From: Actinomyces sp. oral taxon 171 str. F0337
GTDB lineage: Bacteria > Actinomycetota > Actinomycetes > Actinomycetales > Actinomycetaceae
Assembly: GCF_005696555.1 (NCBI RefSeq)
Contig: NZ_CP040005.1
Span: 3,033,490-3,097,489, forward strand
DNA length: 64,000 nt
Direction of reading: 5' to 3'
In this document: one piece after another, positions 51,613 through 60,625 of the stretch
Numbering within the stretch: position 1 is the first letter of the stretch
Layout: every line of letters starts with the position of its first letter
Notes under the pieces: generated by a model
Seen by the model: the letters and a program-made list of their open reading frames with translations, nothing else
What the model was told of the DNA's origin: nothing
Databases searched by the model: none
Translations under genes and position numbers: made by a program

Positions 51613-52926
51613 GTGAGTGAGAGCAGTAACCAGGTGAAGGGCAACCGACTCGATCCGTGGCTGGACAGCTATGCGGCACGAGCCCACGGCCTGCGTGCCT
51701 CCGAGACGCGGTCATTGTTCGCCGTCGCCTCACGTCCCGAGGTCGTGTCACTGGCCGGCGGAATGCCCAACCTCAAGGACCTCCCGCTGGAGCGTCTGGC
51801 TGAGGCCACCTCGCGGATGATCCGCGAGGACGGCGGCCGGGCGCTGCAGTACGGAAACGGGCAGGGCATGCCACAGTTGCGTGAGCAGATCACCGAGGTC
51901 ATGGCTCTGGAGGGCATCAGAGCCGACCCCGAGGACGTCATCGTCACCACCGGCTCTCAGCAGGCCGTCGACATCGTCACCGAGCTCTTCGTCGATCCGG
52001 GCGACGTCGTCCTGACCGAAGCACCCACCTATGTCGGCTCGCTGTCCATCTTTGCGACCTACCAGGCCGACGTGCAGCAGGTACCCATTGATGCCGGAGG
52101 CATCATTCCTGAGGCCCTGGAGGAGGTGATCGTCCGCCTCGAGCGGGAGGGACGCCGCATCAAGTTCTTCTACTGCCTCCCCAACTTTCACAACCCCGCC
52201 GGAGTGACGCTCACCGAGGAGCGTCGTCCGCGGGTCATCGAGATCTGCCGGCGGCACCACATCCTGATCGTGGAGGACAATCCCTACGGTCTCCTGGGCT
52301 TCAAGGGGCAGACCTACACCGCGCTCAAGACCCTCGCACCCGACGACGTCGTCTACCTGGGCTCCTTCTCCAAGATCTTCGCCCCGGGATACCGCGTGGG
52401 CTGGGCCGTGGCTCCGCCGGCCGTGCGGGAGAAGATGAAGCTGGCCTCGGAGGCGGCGATCCTGTGCCCGTCGTCGGTGGGCCAGTTCTCGATCTCCATG
52501 TACCTGGAGCAGTTCGACTGGAAGCGGCAGATCGTGGACTTCCGATCCATGTACCAGGAGCGGCGCGACGCCATGGTATCGGCGCTGGAAGAGTTCCTAC
52601 CCATGTGTCAATGGAACGTCCCCGACGGCGGCTTCTACGTGTGGGTCCGGCTTCCAGAGGGACTCGACGCCAAGGACATGCTGCCACGCGCAGTCACCAG
52701 CCTGGTCGCTTACGTCTCCGGTACAGCCTTCTACGCCGGAGGTCGGGCAGGGCAGGACCATCTGCGACTGTCCTTCTGCTATCCCGAGCCGACCGAGATC
52801 CGCGAAGGGGTGCGACGGCTGTCCGGCGTCGTGAGCCGCGATCTTGAACTGCTGAACCTGTTCGGCCCTACCCACAGCCCCCATCAGTCCGAAGGCGTCC
52901 ACGCGCCCGCACCCGACCAGATCTGA
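51613..52926 (+). CDS. PLP-dependent class I/II aminotransferase
   Basis: 437-aa fold-type I aminotransferase resembling 2-aminoadipate/aromatic aminotransferases. SLAGGMPNLKDLP, LQYGNGQGMPQLREQI, VTTGSQQAVDIV, VEDNPYGLL and the PLP-lysine segment YLGSFSKIFAPGYRVGW are present. There is no N-terminal GntR domain, so it is an enzyme, not a MocR regulator. The GTG at 51613 follows AGGGAAGGACC and starts just before the conserved region; the frame open to 51400 would cross parS 1. The amino-acid substrate is uncertain. Followed after eight bases by the ligase gene. Confidence 0.9.
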   Translation: MSESSNQVKGNRLDPWLDSYAARAHGLRASETRSLFAVASRPEVVSLAGGMPNLKDLPLERLAEATSRMIREDGGRALQYGNGQGMPQLREQITEVMALEGIRADPEDVIVTTGSQQAVDIVTELFVDPGDVVLTEAPTYVGSLSIFATYQADVQQVPIDAGGIIPEALEEVIVRLEREGRRIKFFYCLPNFHNPAGVTLTEERRPRVIEICRRHHILIVEDNPYGLLGFKGQTYTALKTLAPDDVVYLGSFSKIFAPGYRVGWAVAPPAVREKMKLASEAAILCPSSVGQFSISMYLEQFDWKRQIVDFRSMYQERRDAMVSALEEFLPMCQWNVPDGGFYVWVRLPEGLDAKDMLPRAVTSLVAYVSGTAFYAGGRAGQDHLRLSFCYPEPTEIREGVRRLSGVVSRDLELLNLFGPTHSPHQSEGVHAPAPDQI

Positions 52927-52934
52927 GGTTGACG

Positions 52935-53882
52935 ATGAACCAGTCTCCACTCCGTATCGCTGTCCTCGCCGGCGGATTGAGCCACGAGCGCGACATCTCC
53001 CTGCGCTCAGGGCATCGTGTCGCCCAGGTGCTCAAGCACCTCGGGCATACCGTGCTCGTCCTGGACATTGACGCACGCACCATTGGATCACTCAGGACCT
53101 TCGGACCCGACGTCGTCTGGCCCTTGGTTCACGGCGGCCCCGGGGAGGATGGGGGTCTGCAGAATGTGCTCATCGCGCTGGGACTGCCGTATGTCGGCAC
53201 GCACTCAGACGGCTGCCAGCGGGCCTCCTTCAAACCAACCGCGAAGGCGAGCGTTCGCACCGGCGGAGTGATTACTCCTGACTCGTTAACACTTCCACAA
53301 TCCTATTTCAGTCAAATGGGAGCGCAGGAGGTTCTTACCGTCGTCGCAGGTCATCTGGGTCTTCCCGTGGTGGTGAAGCCCCATCAGGGGGGCTCTGGCC
53401 TTGGTGTCTCTTACGCATCGACAGCGGATGAGCTGCGATCGGCGATGGTGGCCTGCTTCGCCTACGACGAGCGCGCCCTCATTGAGCGTTACGTCCCCGG
53501 GACTGAGCTTGCGGTCTCCGTTGTCGACACAGGAGAGGGGCCGCATGCGCTTCCGCCCGTTGAGGTCGTCACCGATGGGCAGTACGACTTTGATGCACGG
53601 TACAACCCGGGCCGCTCAGAGTACTTCGTTCCAGCACGGCTGGATGACGCGGTGATCGAGACGGTGAAAGCCACTGCTGTCACGGTTCACACCACGCTCG
53701 GACTGGGTAATCTCTCACGAACCGACCTTATCCTCGATGATGAGGGGACACCGTGGTTCATTGATGTCAATGTCATTCCGGGAATGACGGAGACATCCCT
53801 ACTGCCCATTGCTGCCGAGGCAGAGGGGTCGTTGGAGGAACTGTATGACGCGTTGGTCAGGAACCCACTCGTTCATCCGTAG
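52935..53882 (+). CDS. D-alanine--D-alanine ligase-like ATP-grasp enzyme
   Basis: 315-aa ATP-grasp ligase. N-terminal VLAGGLSHERDISLRSG (Ddl hallmark), LVHGGPGEDGGLQNVLIALGLPYVG, ATP-binding VVVKPHQGGSGLGVS, and the C-terminal metal-binding FIDVNVIPGMTETSLLP are intact. It would make the D-Ala-D-Ala dipeptide of peptidoglycan precursors; an additional paralogue elsewhere is possible. The ATG at 52935 is preferred to a TTG six bases earlier. A strong terminator that touches a parS site follows. Confidence 0.88.
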   Translation: MNQSPLRIAVLAGGLSHERDISLRSGHRVAQVLKHLGHTVLVLDIDARTIGSLRTFGPDVVWPLVHGGPGEDGGLQNVLIALGLPYVGTHSDGCQRASFKPTAKASVRTGGVITPDSLTLPQSYFSQMGAQEVLTVVAGHLGLPVVVKPHQGGSGLGVSYASTADELRSAMVACFAYDERALIERYVPGTELAVSVVDTGEGPHALPPVEVVTDGQYDFDARYNPGRSEYFVPARLDDAVIETVKATAVTVHTTLGLGNLSRTDLILDDEGTPWFIDVNVIPGMTETSLLPIAAEAEGSLEELYDALVRNPLVHP

Positions 53883-53892
53883 TTCCGACTCG

Positions 53893-53906
53893 GTTTCACG
53901 TGAAAC
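53893..53906. promoter_or_regulatory. parS site 2
   Basis: Exact GTTTCACGTGAAAC. It overlaps the left arm of the ddl terminator by three bases. Confidence 0.95.
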
Positions 53907-53940
53907 GGTGGCTCCACTCGATACGAGTGGAGCCACCGTT
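53904..53940 (+). terminator. Terminator of the aminotransferase-ddl operon
   Basis: Perfect 17-bp stem (AACGGTGGCTCCACTCG and its inverse) with a three-base ATA loop, ending GTTGT. It starts 22 bases after the ddl stop. Confidence 0.92.
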
Positions 53941-54033
53941 GTATTCGGCCACCACCCTACGGCGATGTTCTGTCGACATGAAAGATCCCGTCTCTTCCCT
54001 CAACGATGCTTCAGCAACAGCAGCACGCCTCTG

Positions 54034-54047
54034 GTTTCACGTGAAAC
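54034..54047. promoter_or_regulatory. parS site 3
   Basis: Exact GTTTCACGTGAAAC in the gene-free region, the last site before the IS481 remnant. Confidence 0.95.
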
Positions 54048-54148
54048 CAGGAGTTAGTTTGCGTCAGTCGTCGTTCCCCCCAGTCAACACCTTCCCAATC
54101 GTTGAAGCACGCCAAGACTCCAACGGGGTAGGGGCTGACCCTCACCCA

Positions 54149-54887
54149 GGTGTATGAGGTCATGACGTTGGTAACGTGTGCTGGGACGCAGGTGGCAGGA
54201 GCCTGGTTGCCGCAGGTGGTGTGGGGTCGATGGTCGTTGTCGTGGTGGCTCCACACCGCGACGGCATCGCGGCGCTGCTGCTGTGAGGAGTAGGGGCGTG
54301 CGTAGAGGCACTCCTCGGCCAGGATGCGGTTGTATCGCTCGACCTTGCCGTTGTGACGTGGGGTGTAGGGACGGATCCTCTGGTGGCGTGAGGCCAAAAA
54401 GGTGATTCGTGGTGAAGGTCTGGGCGCGGCAGCTCGCCCCGTTGTCGGTGACGACCCGCACGAGCCTGGTGATGCCGTGGGCGGCGAAGAAGGTCCGGGC
54501 ACGGCAGAAGAAGCCGATCGTGGTGGAGGCCTTCTCGTCGTCGAGGGCCTCGGTGTAGGCCAGGCGGGAAAAGCCGTCGATGGCGGTGTGCAGGTAGGTG
54601 TAGCCAATCCTGGTGCTCTTGCCCCGCTTGGAGGCCTTCGCCTCGGGGGTACCGCGCCCATGAGCCCGCCAGCCTCCCTTAGGTGGGATGCGTCCAACCT
54701 TCTTGACGTCCAGGTGGATCATATAGCTCGACGAGCGGGCCAGGATCGGTTTGCCGGCATCGTTGGTCTGCCCAGTAGAACCGGGTATCGCCTCGGCGGC
54801 CACACAGGCGATAGGACGACCTGCCTGGACACGCATCACGAGCCGGTAGCAGCCCTAAGGCGTCAACACAGCGTTACGGTAGGTCAT
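54149..54887 (-). pseudogene. IS481-family transposase pseudogene
   Basis: DDE/integrase-core transposase, recognisable but disrupted. Reading from ATG 54887: MTYRNAVLTP, then an in-frame TAG (54855-54857), then RVQAGRPIACVAAEA. Next the HTH and linker region normally of some 60 residues is missing. It resumes at IHLDVKKVGRIP, GYTYLHTAIDGFSRLAYTEAL and VVTDNGA (first Asp and second Asp of the DDE triad). A frameshift at a five-base A/T run (54396-54400) moves to the frame with RPYTPRHNGKVERYNRILAEE, containing the catalytic Glu, and NVMTSYT. Three independent lesions, so non-functional. Confidence 0.88.
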
Positions 54888-54942
54888 AACAGCGGGACTT
54901 TTCTCCTGTCGGAAGGATGATTCGACACCACTCATCCTGACA
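54149..54942 (-). mobile_element. IS481-family insertion sequence remnant
   Basis: The transposase-proximal end reads TGTCAGGATGAGTGGTGTC on the minus strand (54924-54942), the TGT-type terminus expected for IS481. The opposite inverted repeat could not be found near 54149, so that end is lost or diverged. Its transposase is broken in several places. It sits between parS sites 3 and 4, explaining their unusually wide spacing. The left boundary is approximate. Confidence 0.75.
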
Positions 54943-55085
54943 GCCCGGGGTCCCGCTGCCCCCAGGCACCCCGTGACTGCAACCTCAAAGCCCACAACAA
55001 CTAGACCTGCCTCAATGTCTCAAGACCATGAACGACATCGCATACCGGCAGGACGACGGGCATGCGAATGCCCAGAATCGTCCCT

Positions 55086-55099
55086 GTTTCACGTGAAAC
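55086..55099. promoter_or_regulatory. parS site 4
   Basis: Exact GTTTCACGTGAAAC, first site right of the IS481 remnant. Confidence 0.95.
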
Positions 55100-55427
55100 C
55101 AGGACCAGGAGTCGATCTGTATGGCCCGAGAACTTCTCATGTGCGTCGACAGCCCTGTGCCTGCTCCTTGAGTGCATGACACTTCATGCGTCATTGAGAC
55201 TCCTCTTGGAGAACTGAAACAGCTGTCTCGCGTTCGGAGAGTATCTGTGTTCCCATTCGAGGTACGTCCGGCGCCGTAGGAAGTGAAGAAAAGTAGAGGA
55301 GTTCGGGCCGACATTGCCTGGACACCCACGCCCCACCGATACGGACCGAGGCGACCGCGTGACCTCCGATAGAAGAGGCCAGAGTACGCATCAGCGCCCA
55401 GCGCAAGCAGTCGGTACAGCTTTCCGT

Positions 55428-55441
55428 GTTTCACGTGAAAC
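55428..55441. promoter_or_regulatory. parS site 5
   Basis: Exact GTTTCACGTGAAAC in gene-free DNA. Confidence 0.95.
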
Positions 55442-56068
55442 CCGGCCCGTCTGAGGTATCTCCGACTCCTAGTTCCAAGGTGGTTGTCGGTGCCGGCGCC
55501 AGAATCCGGGAGAGGAACTCACGGTGCACCGGGGAGTGGCAACCCCTTCAGTTCATACCTACTGGATCGTGCTGGCCCCTAGGAGCGCTGTGCACGTACT
55601 CTCTCGTAAGAATAGACCACATTCCAGAACTGCGGCTGCGGTTAACACCACCCCCATCCCGAACCAGAACCAGCACCCTGCTGTGGCCCGCAGTTCTATG
55701 TGGAATACAGCGGAGGATTCGCGCTCATTGTTCCCAACGTCGGGACGTGGCCAGCTGATATCTGCTCCCTCTGTCATGGAAGGACGTCGAGCCCTTCACC
55801 GGGAGCAAGCGGTGCCGTAACCCCACGAACTGGGAGAACCCACGTGACACGACAGAGTGACTTCTGGACCTGAGCGCTACGAATGATGGACGCTCTCAAC
55901 GGAAGCAGCTACGTCCGCTTCTCACAGTATCCACCTCACCCTCATCGACAGAGCGCTGTTCAAGCATTCCATGACAGCAATTGCTGACCACCCCTCCTCC
56001 GGTACCCGCCGCACGCTGTCGACCCACAGAGCCCGCGTCAACGGCCCGACAACCTACGGTTCTCCGCT

Positions 56069-56082
56069 GTTTCACGTGAAAC
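56069..56082. promoter_or_regulatory. parS site 6
   Basis: Exact GTTTCACGTGAAAC, extended to the 16-mer by flanking T and A. Confidence 0.95.
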
Positions 56083-56463
56083 ATGTCCTGAGGCGCCAAT
56101 GCATCATCGACACAGACCCAGGACAGCCCGTCAATGCACGTCGGTGCGCTCGACTCGTCTGCTCCATATCGATGCATAGCACGTGTTTCGAGGGCAACAG
56201 AGTCAAGGTCTGTCTTGTCGATCCAGTTCAACAACAGGCCCTCCATCTGATCGAGTACGTCGTCGTCCGGTCGCTGACCTTGTCTGTACGTAGATCGACG
56301 TCAGATCCGGTTCCCTTTTCATAGCAAAGACGCGGACCGATATCTCCTTCTGGGGAGGGGTCGATCACTCAATCCCGCCCTTCATTGAGACCTCATGTCC
56401 GTATTCTCATGAGTTCCATCAGCCACATCTGAAGAAGCAAGCCCGGCTGTCACCTCTCCTTTA

Positions 56464-56477
56464 GTTTCACGTGAAAC
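56464..56477. promoter_or_regulatory. parS site 7
   Basis: Exact GTTTCACGTGAAAC in gene-free DNA. Confidence 0.95.
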
Positions 56478-56683
56478 CGCCAGTCTCACGAGGTCCTCAT
56501 GGTCTTGCTGCCTCTGATCCGCAGTTTTTGCGATGCGCATCATCATGCAGCATCGACATCGGTCATGGACCGAGGCAAGAAGTCAGCCCGGCCGCACCAT
56601 GCTGTCCATCCGCGCACGAACGGTCACACGCATGGGGAACGCCCAGCCCTATCCTGAACGAACGGGATAGCGGCTCGCCTTCA

Positions 56684-56697
56684 GTTTCACGTGAAAC
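56684..56697. promoter_or_regulatory. parS site 8
   Basis: Exact GTTTCACGTGAAAC in gene-free DNA. Confidence 0.95.
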
Positions 56698-57053
56698 CAA
56701 GCGAATCACAGATCGTCCCGGTAACAACACACTCCTAGATCCATTCCTGATAACGGGGCCAACACGCTTGAGAGCCGCTCAGGTTCGTGGCTATCCGTCC
56801 TGCGTTCCTTCTTAGGCGCCCACGACGCACTCGCAGGAGTGTCCGAACGAGAACATGAATCTCCCGGACTTGAGTCCACTCCTGCTGGGTACCCCAGAGG
56901 AGCGGCCTTACGCGACCCTTTCCGGAATCTGGTTACAACACCTAGCGTGGCACCTCATGATGCTTCGCTCGTCCAATAGGTGCTTCTCAGTCAACGAGCT
57001 GCTCCAACCTCAGCACACCCCGGGACACGTTCCTGGTCGTAACCGATCCCTTT

Positions 57054-57067
57054 GTTTCACGTGAAAC
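57054..57067. promoter_or_regulatory. parS site 9
   Basis: Exact GTTTCACGTGAAAC, full 16-mer with flanking T and A. Sites 9, 10 and 11 are spaced about 105 and 102 bases apart, the tightest group. Confidence 0.95.
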
Positions 57068-57158
57068 ATCGAAAGTTCTGACGAACTGACTTTGAAGCGG
57101 CACGCTGTTCTGCTCTACCCGTCTGCCCTCATAACAAGCAAGGGATGCACGCTCGCGT

Positions 57159-57172
57159 GTTTCACGTGAAGC
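57159..57172. promoter_or_regulatory. parS site 10 (one mismatch)
   Basis: GTTTCACGTGAAGC differs from the exact site at one position, breaking the outer palindrome pair. ParB affinity may be reduced. Confidence 0.8.
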
Positions 57173-57260
57173 CTGCGACCGCCGATGACCAACGTTAGTT
57201 GGCACTCGCTGCGCTTCCCGCTCTTCCTGACATCACCCAAGAACAGCCAGGTGCATGCTG

Positions 57261-57274
57261 GTTTCACGTGAAAC
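57261..57274. promoter_or_regulatory. parS site 11
   Basis: Exact GTTTCACGTGAAAC, 112 bases from the parB stop codon. Confidence 0.95.
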
Positions 57275-57325
57275 ACGGTGTACTTGCCAGAATCACACAC
57301 GCACTTGCTGTCGTCATCGAGAACA

Positions 57326-57364
57326 ACGGTGGGGCCGAGACATTCATTGTCTCGGCCCCACCGT
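57326..57364 (-). terminator. Terminator of the parAB operon
   Basis: Perfect 17-bp stem (ACGGTGGGGCCGAGACA and its inverse) with a five-base loop, 22 bases beyond the parB stop. No long U-tract. Confidence 0.9.
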
Positions 57365-57385
57365 GGCTCGCACTATCAGCGCAGG

Positions 57386-58969
57386 CTACTCCTCATCAAG
57401 GGATGTCCCAGGCGCCAGCGCATCGACAAGGCGGGCAAGATCCTCTTCTCCGGCGAACTCAATGGTGATACGCCCCTTCTTCGCTCCCCGCGTCACCTTC
57501 ACGCGAGTGTCGAAGGCATCGGACAGACGGGTCGAGAGCGCTGGGAGAGGGGTGCTCCGAGCACGCAGTACCTTCGGCTGACCCGATTCCGGCTCGGGTT
57601 CCTCATGAAGCGCGACGAGTTCTTCCGTGGCACGCACTGAAAGGCCCTCGGCCACCACACGCTGTGCGAGCCGCTCCATCTCGGCCGCATTGGGGAGGCC
57701 CAGAAGCGCACGAGCATGTCCCGCTGAAATGACATTCGCGGCAAGCCTGCGCTGCACCAGCGGTGGCAACTTCATGAGACGCAAAGTGTTGGAGATCTGC
57801 GAACGCGACCGAGCGATCCGCTCGGAGAGCTCAGCGTGGGTGCACTGGAAGTCCTCCAGAAGCTGCTGGTAGGCCGCGGCCTCTTCCAAGGGATTGAGCT
57901 GGACGCGGTGCAGGTTCTCCAGTAGCGCGTCACGCAACAGATCAACATCATCCGTGTCCCGAACAACTGCTGGAATCGTCTCCAAGCCGGCTTCCTTGGA
58001 AGCCCGAAGACGACGCTCACCCATAATGAGCTCATACCGCTGTTCCTCTCCCGAAGCAGTCGGCACTTGCCGGACCACGATTGGCTGCAGCAGACCCACT
58101 TCCGCAATCGAGGCCGCCAGTTCTGAGATGTCCTCTTCATCGAAAACCTGACGGGGCTGGCGGGGATTCGGGTGGATCAGTTCCACCGGAATCTCAGCGA
58201 AGCGGGCGCCTGGCACCGGGACAAGACCGTCGGTGTCCGCAGAGTCCTGCTGGCCATCGGTGTCCTCAGAAACGTCGACATGAGTCACAGAGGTGCCCGA
58301 TGACGGGTCCTCCTCGGTCTGCTCATTCTCAGAGGCGAAGGACTCACTATTGCTGACCGCCGACTTCTCCTCCGCCGTTTCACGTGAAACATCAGGAGTG
58401 GCTGGCACTGAGGTCGATTCCGGAGCCGATACCGCAGTCACCTCGTCCTCGACGACAGTAGACTCACGCGAGGGTTCCTCCACCGGAGCGGACACTTCCT
58501 CCGTGGCCTTCTTGGTCGCACGCTTTGAAGCGGCTTGAGCGGCTGAACGGGTCCGCTTGGTGGAGGTCGCCGACGACGATGCCTTCGCGGCCTTCTTCTC
58601 TTCGGCCTGAGCCTCAGCCTTCGAGTTCGTTGTGGTTTCACGTGAAACCGGCGTCGTCTGCTTGCTCTGAGCAGCCGTCTTGGATGAGGTCGTTGACCGG
58701 GCCGAGCGGCTCTTGGATCCACGCTTCCGCTGAGAAGGAGCCAGGAGAGCAGAAGTCAGATCGCGAGTACTCCGCGCCTCCGAAGCCGGCTCAGGCTCTG
58801 AAGCGACGTACTCGGCATGAGCAGCCGCATCGTCGTCAAGCGATTCGTCCTTCCGCGAGTCAGGGAAGAACACATCGGAAGGACGAGACGCAGCAGGGAC
58901 TTTCTCCTTTTGCGCCTCCGGGATCAGCGCCTGCAGACCCCGTCCGAGTCCGCGCCGTTTCTGAGCCAT
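57386..58969 (-). CDS. parB: Chromosome partitioning protein ParB with long N-terminal insertion
   Basis: 527-aa parS-binding CTPase clamp; the family is normally about 300-350 aa. Residues 1-16 ([14 protein letters not shown]) are the conserved N-terminal motif. Residues about 17-247 are an extra low-complexity Ala/Ser/Glu/Lys region. The ParB/Srx domain starts near 254 ([20 protein letters not shown]) with CTP-binding [12 protein letters not shown] (318-329) and [10 protein letters not shown]. The HTH is near 378-400 ([22 protein letters not shown]). The dimer domain is at the C-terminus. Two parS sites lie inside the insertion, each encoding VSRET (108-112 and 194-198). Start overlaps the parA stop. 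Confidence 0.95.
   Translation of the reverse strand: MAQKRRGLGRGLQALIPEAQKEKVPAASRPSDVFFPDSRKDESLDDDAAAHAEYVASEPEPASEARSTRDLTSALLAPSQRKRGSKSRSARSTTSSKTAAQSKQTTPVSRETTTNSKAEAQAEEKKAAKASSSATSTKRTRSAAQAASKRATKKATEEVSAPVEEPSRESTVVEDEVTAVSAPESTSVPATPDVSRETAEEKSAVSNSESFASENEQTEEDPSSGTSVTHVDVSEDTDGQQDSADTDGLVPVPGARFAEIPVELIHPNPRQPRQVFDEEDISELAASIAEVGLLQPIVVRQVPTASGEEQRYELIMGERRLRASKEAGLETIPAVVRDTDDVDLLRDALLENLHRVQLNPLEEAAAYQQLLEDFQCTHAELSERIARSRSQISNTLRLMKLPPLVQRRLAANVISAGHARALLGLPNAAEMERLAQRVVAEGLSVRATEELVALHEEPEPESGQPKVLRARSTPLPALSTRLSDAFDTRVKVTRGAKKGRITIEFAGEEDLARLVDALAPGTSLDEE
58377..58390. promoter_or_regulatory. parS site 12, inside parB
   Basis: Exact GTTTCACGTGAAAC; read in frame on the minus strand it encodes VSRET, ParB residues 194-198. 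Confidence 0.95.
58635..58648. promoter_or_regulatory. parS site 13, inside parB
   Basis: Exact GTTTCACGTGAAAC, encoding VSRET at ParB residues 108-112. Confidence 0.95.
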
Positions 58970-59871
58970 CAGGCTTCCTCGCCTTCAATTCGGGGAGCGC
59001 CCCGCAGAGCAACCTCACGAGCCATTTTCTTGTACGCAATCGCGCCGGTGGACCGGGGATCCCAGAACACCACAGGAGCGCCGAAGGAGGGAGCCTCGGC
59101 AACACGGATGGAACGTGGCACCTTAGTGTCCAGCGTGGCATCAGGGAAATAGGAACGGACTTCGGACTCCACCTCACGCGCCAGCGTGGTGCGTCCGTCA
59201 AACATGGTGAGCACAATCATGGAGACTCCCAGTCCCGGATTGTGAATGCGCGCGATCCTGTCAATGGAGCGCGTCAACAGAGCGAGTCCTTCAAGGGCGT
59301 AGTACTCAGCCTGCATCGGAATAAGAACCTCATCGGCAGCGACGAAGGCATTGATCGTCATTATGCCGAGGCTCGGTGGGCAATCAATGATGACGTAGTC
59401 AAGGGGCTCCAGACCCTCGGTTTCACGTGAAACCAGGTAGTCCACCAGTGCACGCCGCAGACGTGACTCCCGCTCAGCGGTGGAGATGAGCTCTATCTCG
59501 ACAGCAGCTACGTCAATGGTCGCAGGTACGCACCACAGCGACTCGCAGAATCGCGTCTTGGTGACAACGTCCTTGATGAGCATGGTGTCGACGAGGACGT
59601 CATAGATGGAGGCACTGTCTTCATCGTGCTCCACCCCCAGTGCTGTTGAGGCATTTCCTTGTGAGTCCGCGTCAATGAGCAGGACGTGCAACCCGCCTTC
59701 AGCTAAAGCGGCTGCAAGATTCACTGCGGTCGATGTCTTTCCGACGCCACCTTTTTGGTTGGCGACTGCGATAACACGAGTCCGCTCGGGATGTGGGAAC
59801 TCTCCACCCGCTACCTCGTCTAACGCGAGGTGCTCGGCCTGGAGCTGATCGAAGATAGACGATCCGGACAA
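58969..59871 (-). CDS. parA: Chromosome partitioning ATPase ParA
   Basis: 300-aa Walker-type ATPase that moves ParB-parS complexes. Deviant Walker [28 protein letters not shown], Walker [12 protein letters not shown] and the [14 protein letters not shown] region are intact. A basic-poor N-terminal extension of about 30 residues precedes the ATPase core. The start is taken as TTG 59871 because GAGGAGA lies just upstream and no ATG fits. A parS site within the gene encodes VSRET (residues 147-151). Operon order is rsmG, parA, parB. Confidence 0.94.
   Translation of the reverse strand: MSGSSIFDQLQAEHLALDEVAGGEFPHPERTRVIAVANQKGGVGKTSTAVNLAAALAEGGLHVLLIDADSQGNASTALGVEHDEDSASIYDVLVDTMLIKDVVTKTRFCESLWCVPATIDVAAVEIELISTAERESRLRRALVDYLVSRETEGLEPLDYVIIDCPPSLGIMTINAFVAADEVLIPMQAEYYALEGLALLTRSIDRIARIHNPGLGVSMIVLTMFDGRTTLAREVESEVRSYFPDATLDTKVPRSIRVAEAPSFGAPVVFWDPRSTGAIAYKKMAREVALRGAPRIEGEEA
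59420..59433. promoter_or_regulatory. parS site 14, inside parA
   Basis: Exact GTTTCACGTGAAAC, encoding VSRET at ParA residues 147-151. It is the site nearest oriC. Confidence 0.95.
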
Positions 59872-59978
59872 ACCTGCTTCTCCTCGGACGGTGACCCAAC
59901 AGCCCGAGCCAGTCGGGCAGTTACGAGTCTACGCGAGCAGGTCGATCCTTACGCGTTACACCGAACGCGCGCCGTATC

Positions 59979-60623
59979 TCAACGGTTCTTCGTGCGGCGA
60001 ATCTCAACGACAGCCGTTGTTTCGTCGCCGGCTGTAACAACCTCATGAATAACGGCGACTGATAATTTTGCCTTTTTAATGACGTACTTAGCGTCATCGA
60101 CCTCGTCCTGCGCCCGCATACCCTTGAGGGCGAGCAGGGCGCCCCCCGGCCGGAGCAACGGCGCCGTCAACCGCACCAACTTGGACAGGTTCGCCACCGC
60201 GCGAGCCGTCACCACGTCATAGCGGTCCTTGATCTCCTCGGCCCGGGCCCGCCGAACGGTCACATTGTCCAGGTCCAGCTCCTCGACGACGTCGGAGAGC
60301 CACTGAGTGCGTCGCTCCATCGTCTCAATGAGCGTCACGTCGAGGTCGGGTCGCAGCAGCGCGACGACAATGCCGGGAAAGCCTGCCCCGGAGCCCACAT
60401 CGGCCACGCTTCCCCGAGCCGGCAGGAAGGGGACGACGGCAGCCGAGTTAACGATGTGCCGGCTCCACAGGCGGGGAAGCTCACGCGGCCCGACCAGACC
60501 GCGCAGCTCGCCCTCCTCAGCGAGCATCTGCGCGAAGTGCTCCGCCGCGGAGAAGGAGACCCCGAAGATCTCCCGCATCTCCGCCGTCGGCTCCTCCACC
60601 TGGGCCCGCTGCTCCTCACTCAT
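59979..60623 (-). CDS. rsmG: 16S rRNA 7-methylguanosine methyltransferase RsmG
   Basis: 214-aa SAM-dependent methyltransferase (GidB) that methylates G527 of 16S rRNA. The SAM motif VADVGSGAGFPGIVVALLRPD, the motif ETMERRTQWLSDVVEEL, TVRRARAEEI and the late VTARAVANLSKLVRLTAPLLRPGGALLALKG are conserved. It lies three bases after jag on the same strand and 107 bases before parA, the standard oriC order. Confidence 0.96.
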   Translation of the reverse strand: MSEEQRAQVEEPTAEMREIFGVSFSAAEHFAQMLAEEGELRGLVGPRELPRLWSRHIVNSAAVVPFLPARGSVADVGSGAGFPGIVVALLRPDLDVTLIETMERRTQWLSDVVEELDLDNVTVRRARAEEIKDRYDVVTARAVANLSKLVRLTAPLLRPGGALLALKGMRAQDEVDDAKYVIKKAKLSVAVIHEVVTAGDETTAVVEIRRTKNR

Positions 60624-60625
60624 GC

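Larger units (their letters stand above)
53883..57385. other. 3.5-kb gene-free centromere-like region
   Basis: No intact gene is supported between ddl and parB. It holds ten parS-like sites (nine exact, one with one mismatch), two strong terminators at its edges and a decayed IS481-family element (54149-54942). Base composition is visibly less GC-rich and codon-like periodicity is lost; the short frames present have no family features. It is interpreted as the core of the origin-proximal parS array. Confidence 0.8.

Noticed and set aside
51613-52926. MocR-type transcription regulator
   Set aside because: The aminotransferase fold is complete but there is no GntR winged-helix domain; the frame upstream of 51613 is noncoding and crosses a parS site.
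54390-54405. Programmed frameshift in the IS481 transposase
   Set aside because: The break is at a short A/T run, but an upstream stop codon and an internal deletion show the gene is simply decayed; IS481 transposases are normally single-frame.
54973-57300. Several 60-120 codon frames in the parS region
   Set aside because: They have no family features or convincing ribosome sites, overlap on both strands, and several are created by the parS palindrome itself (FHVKP, VSRET).
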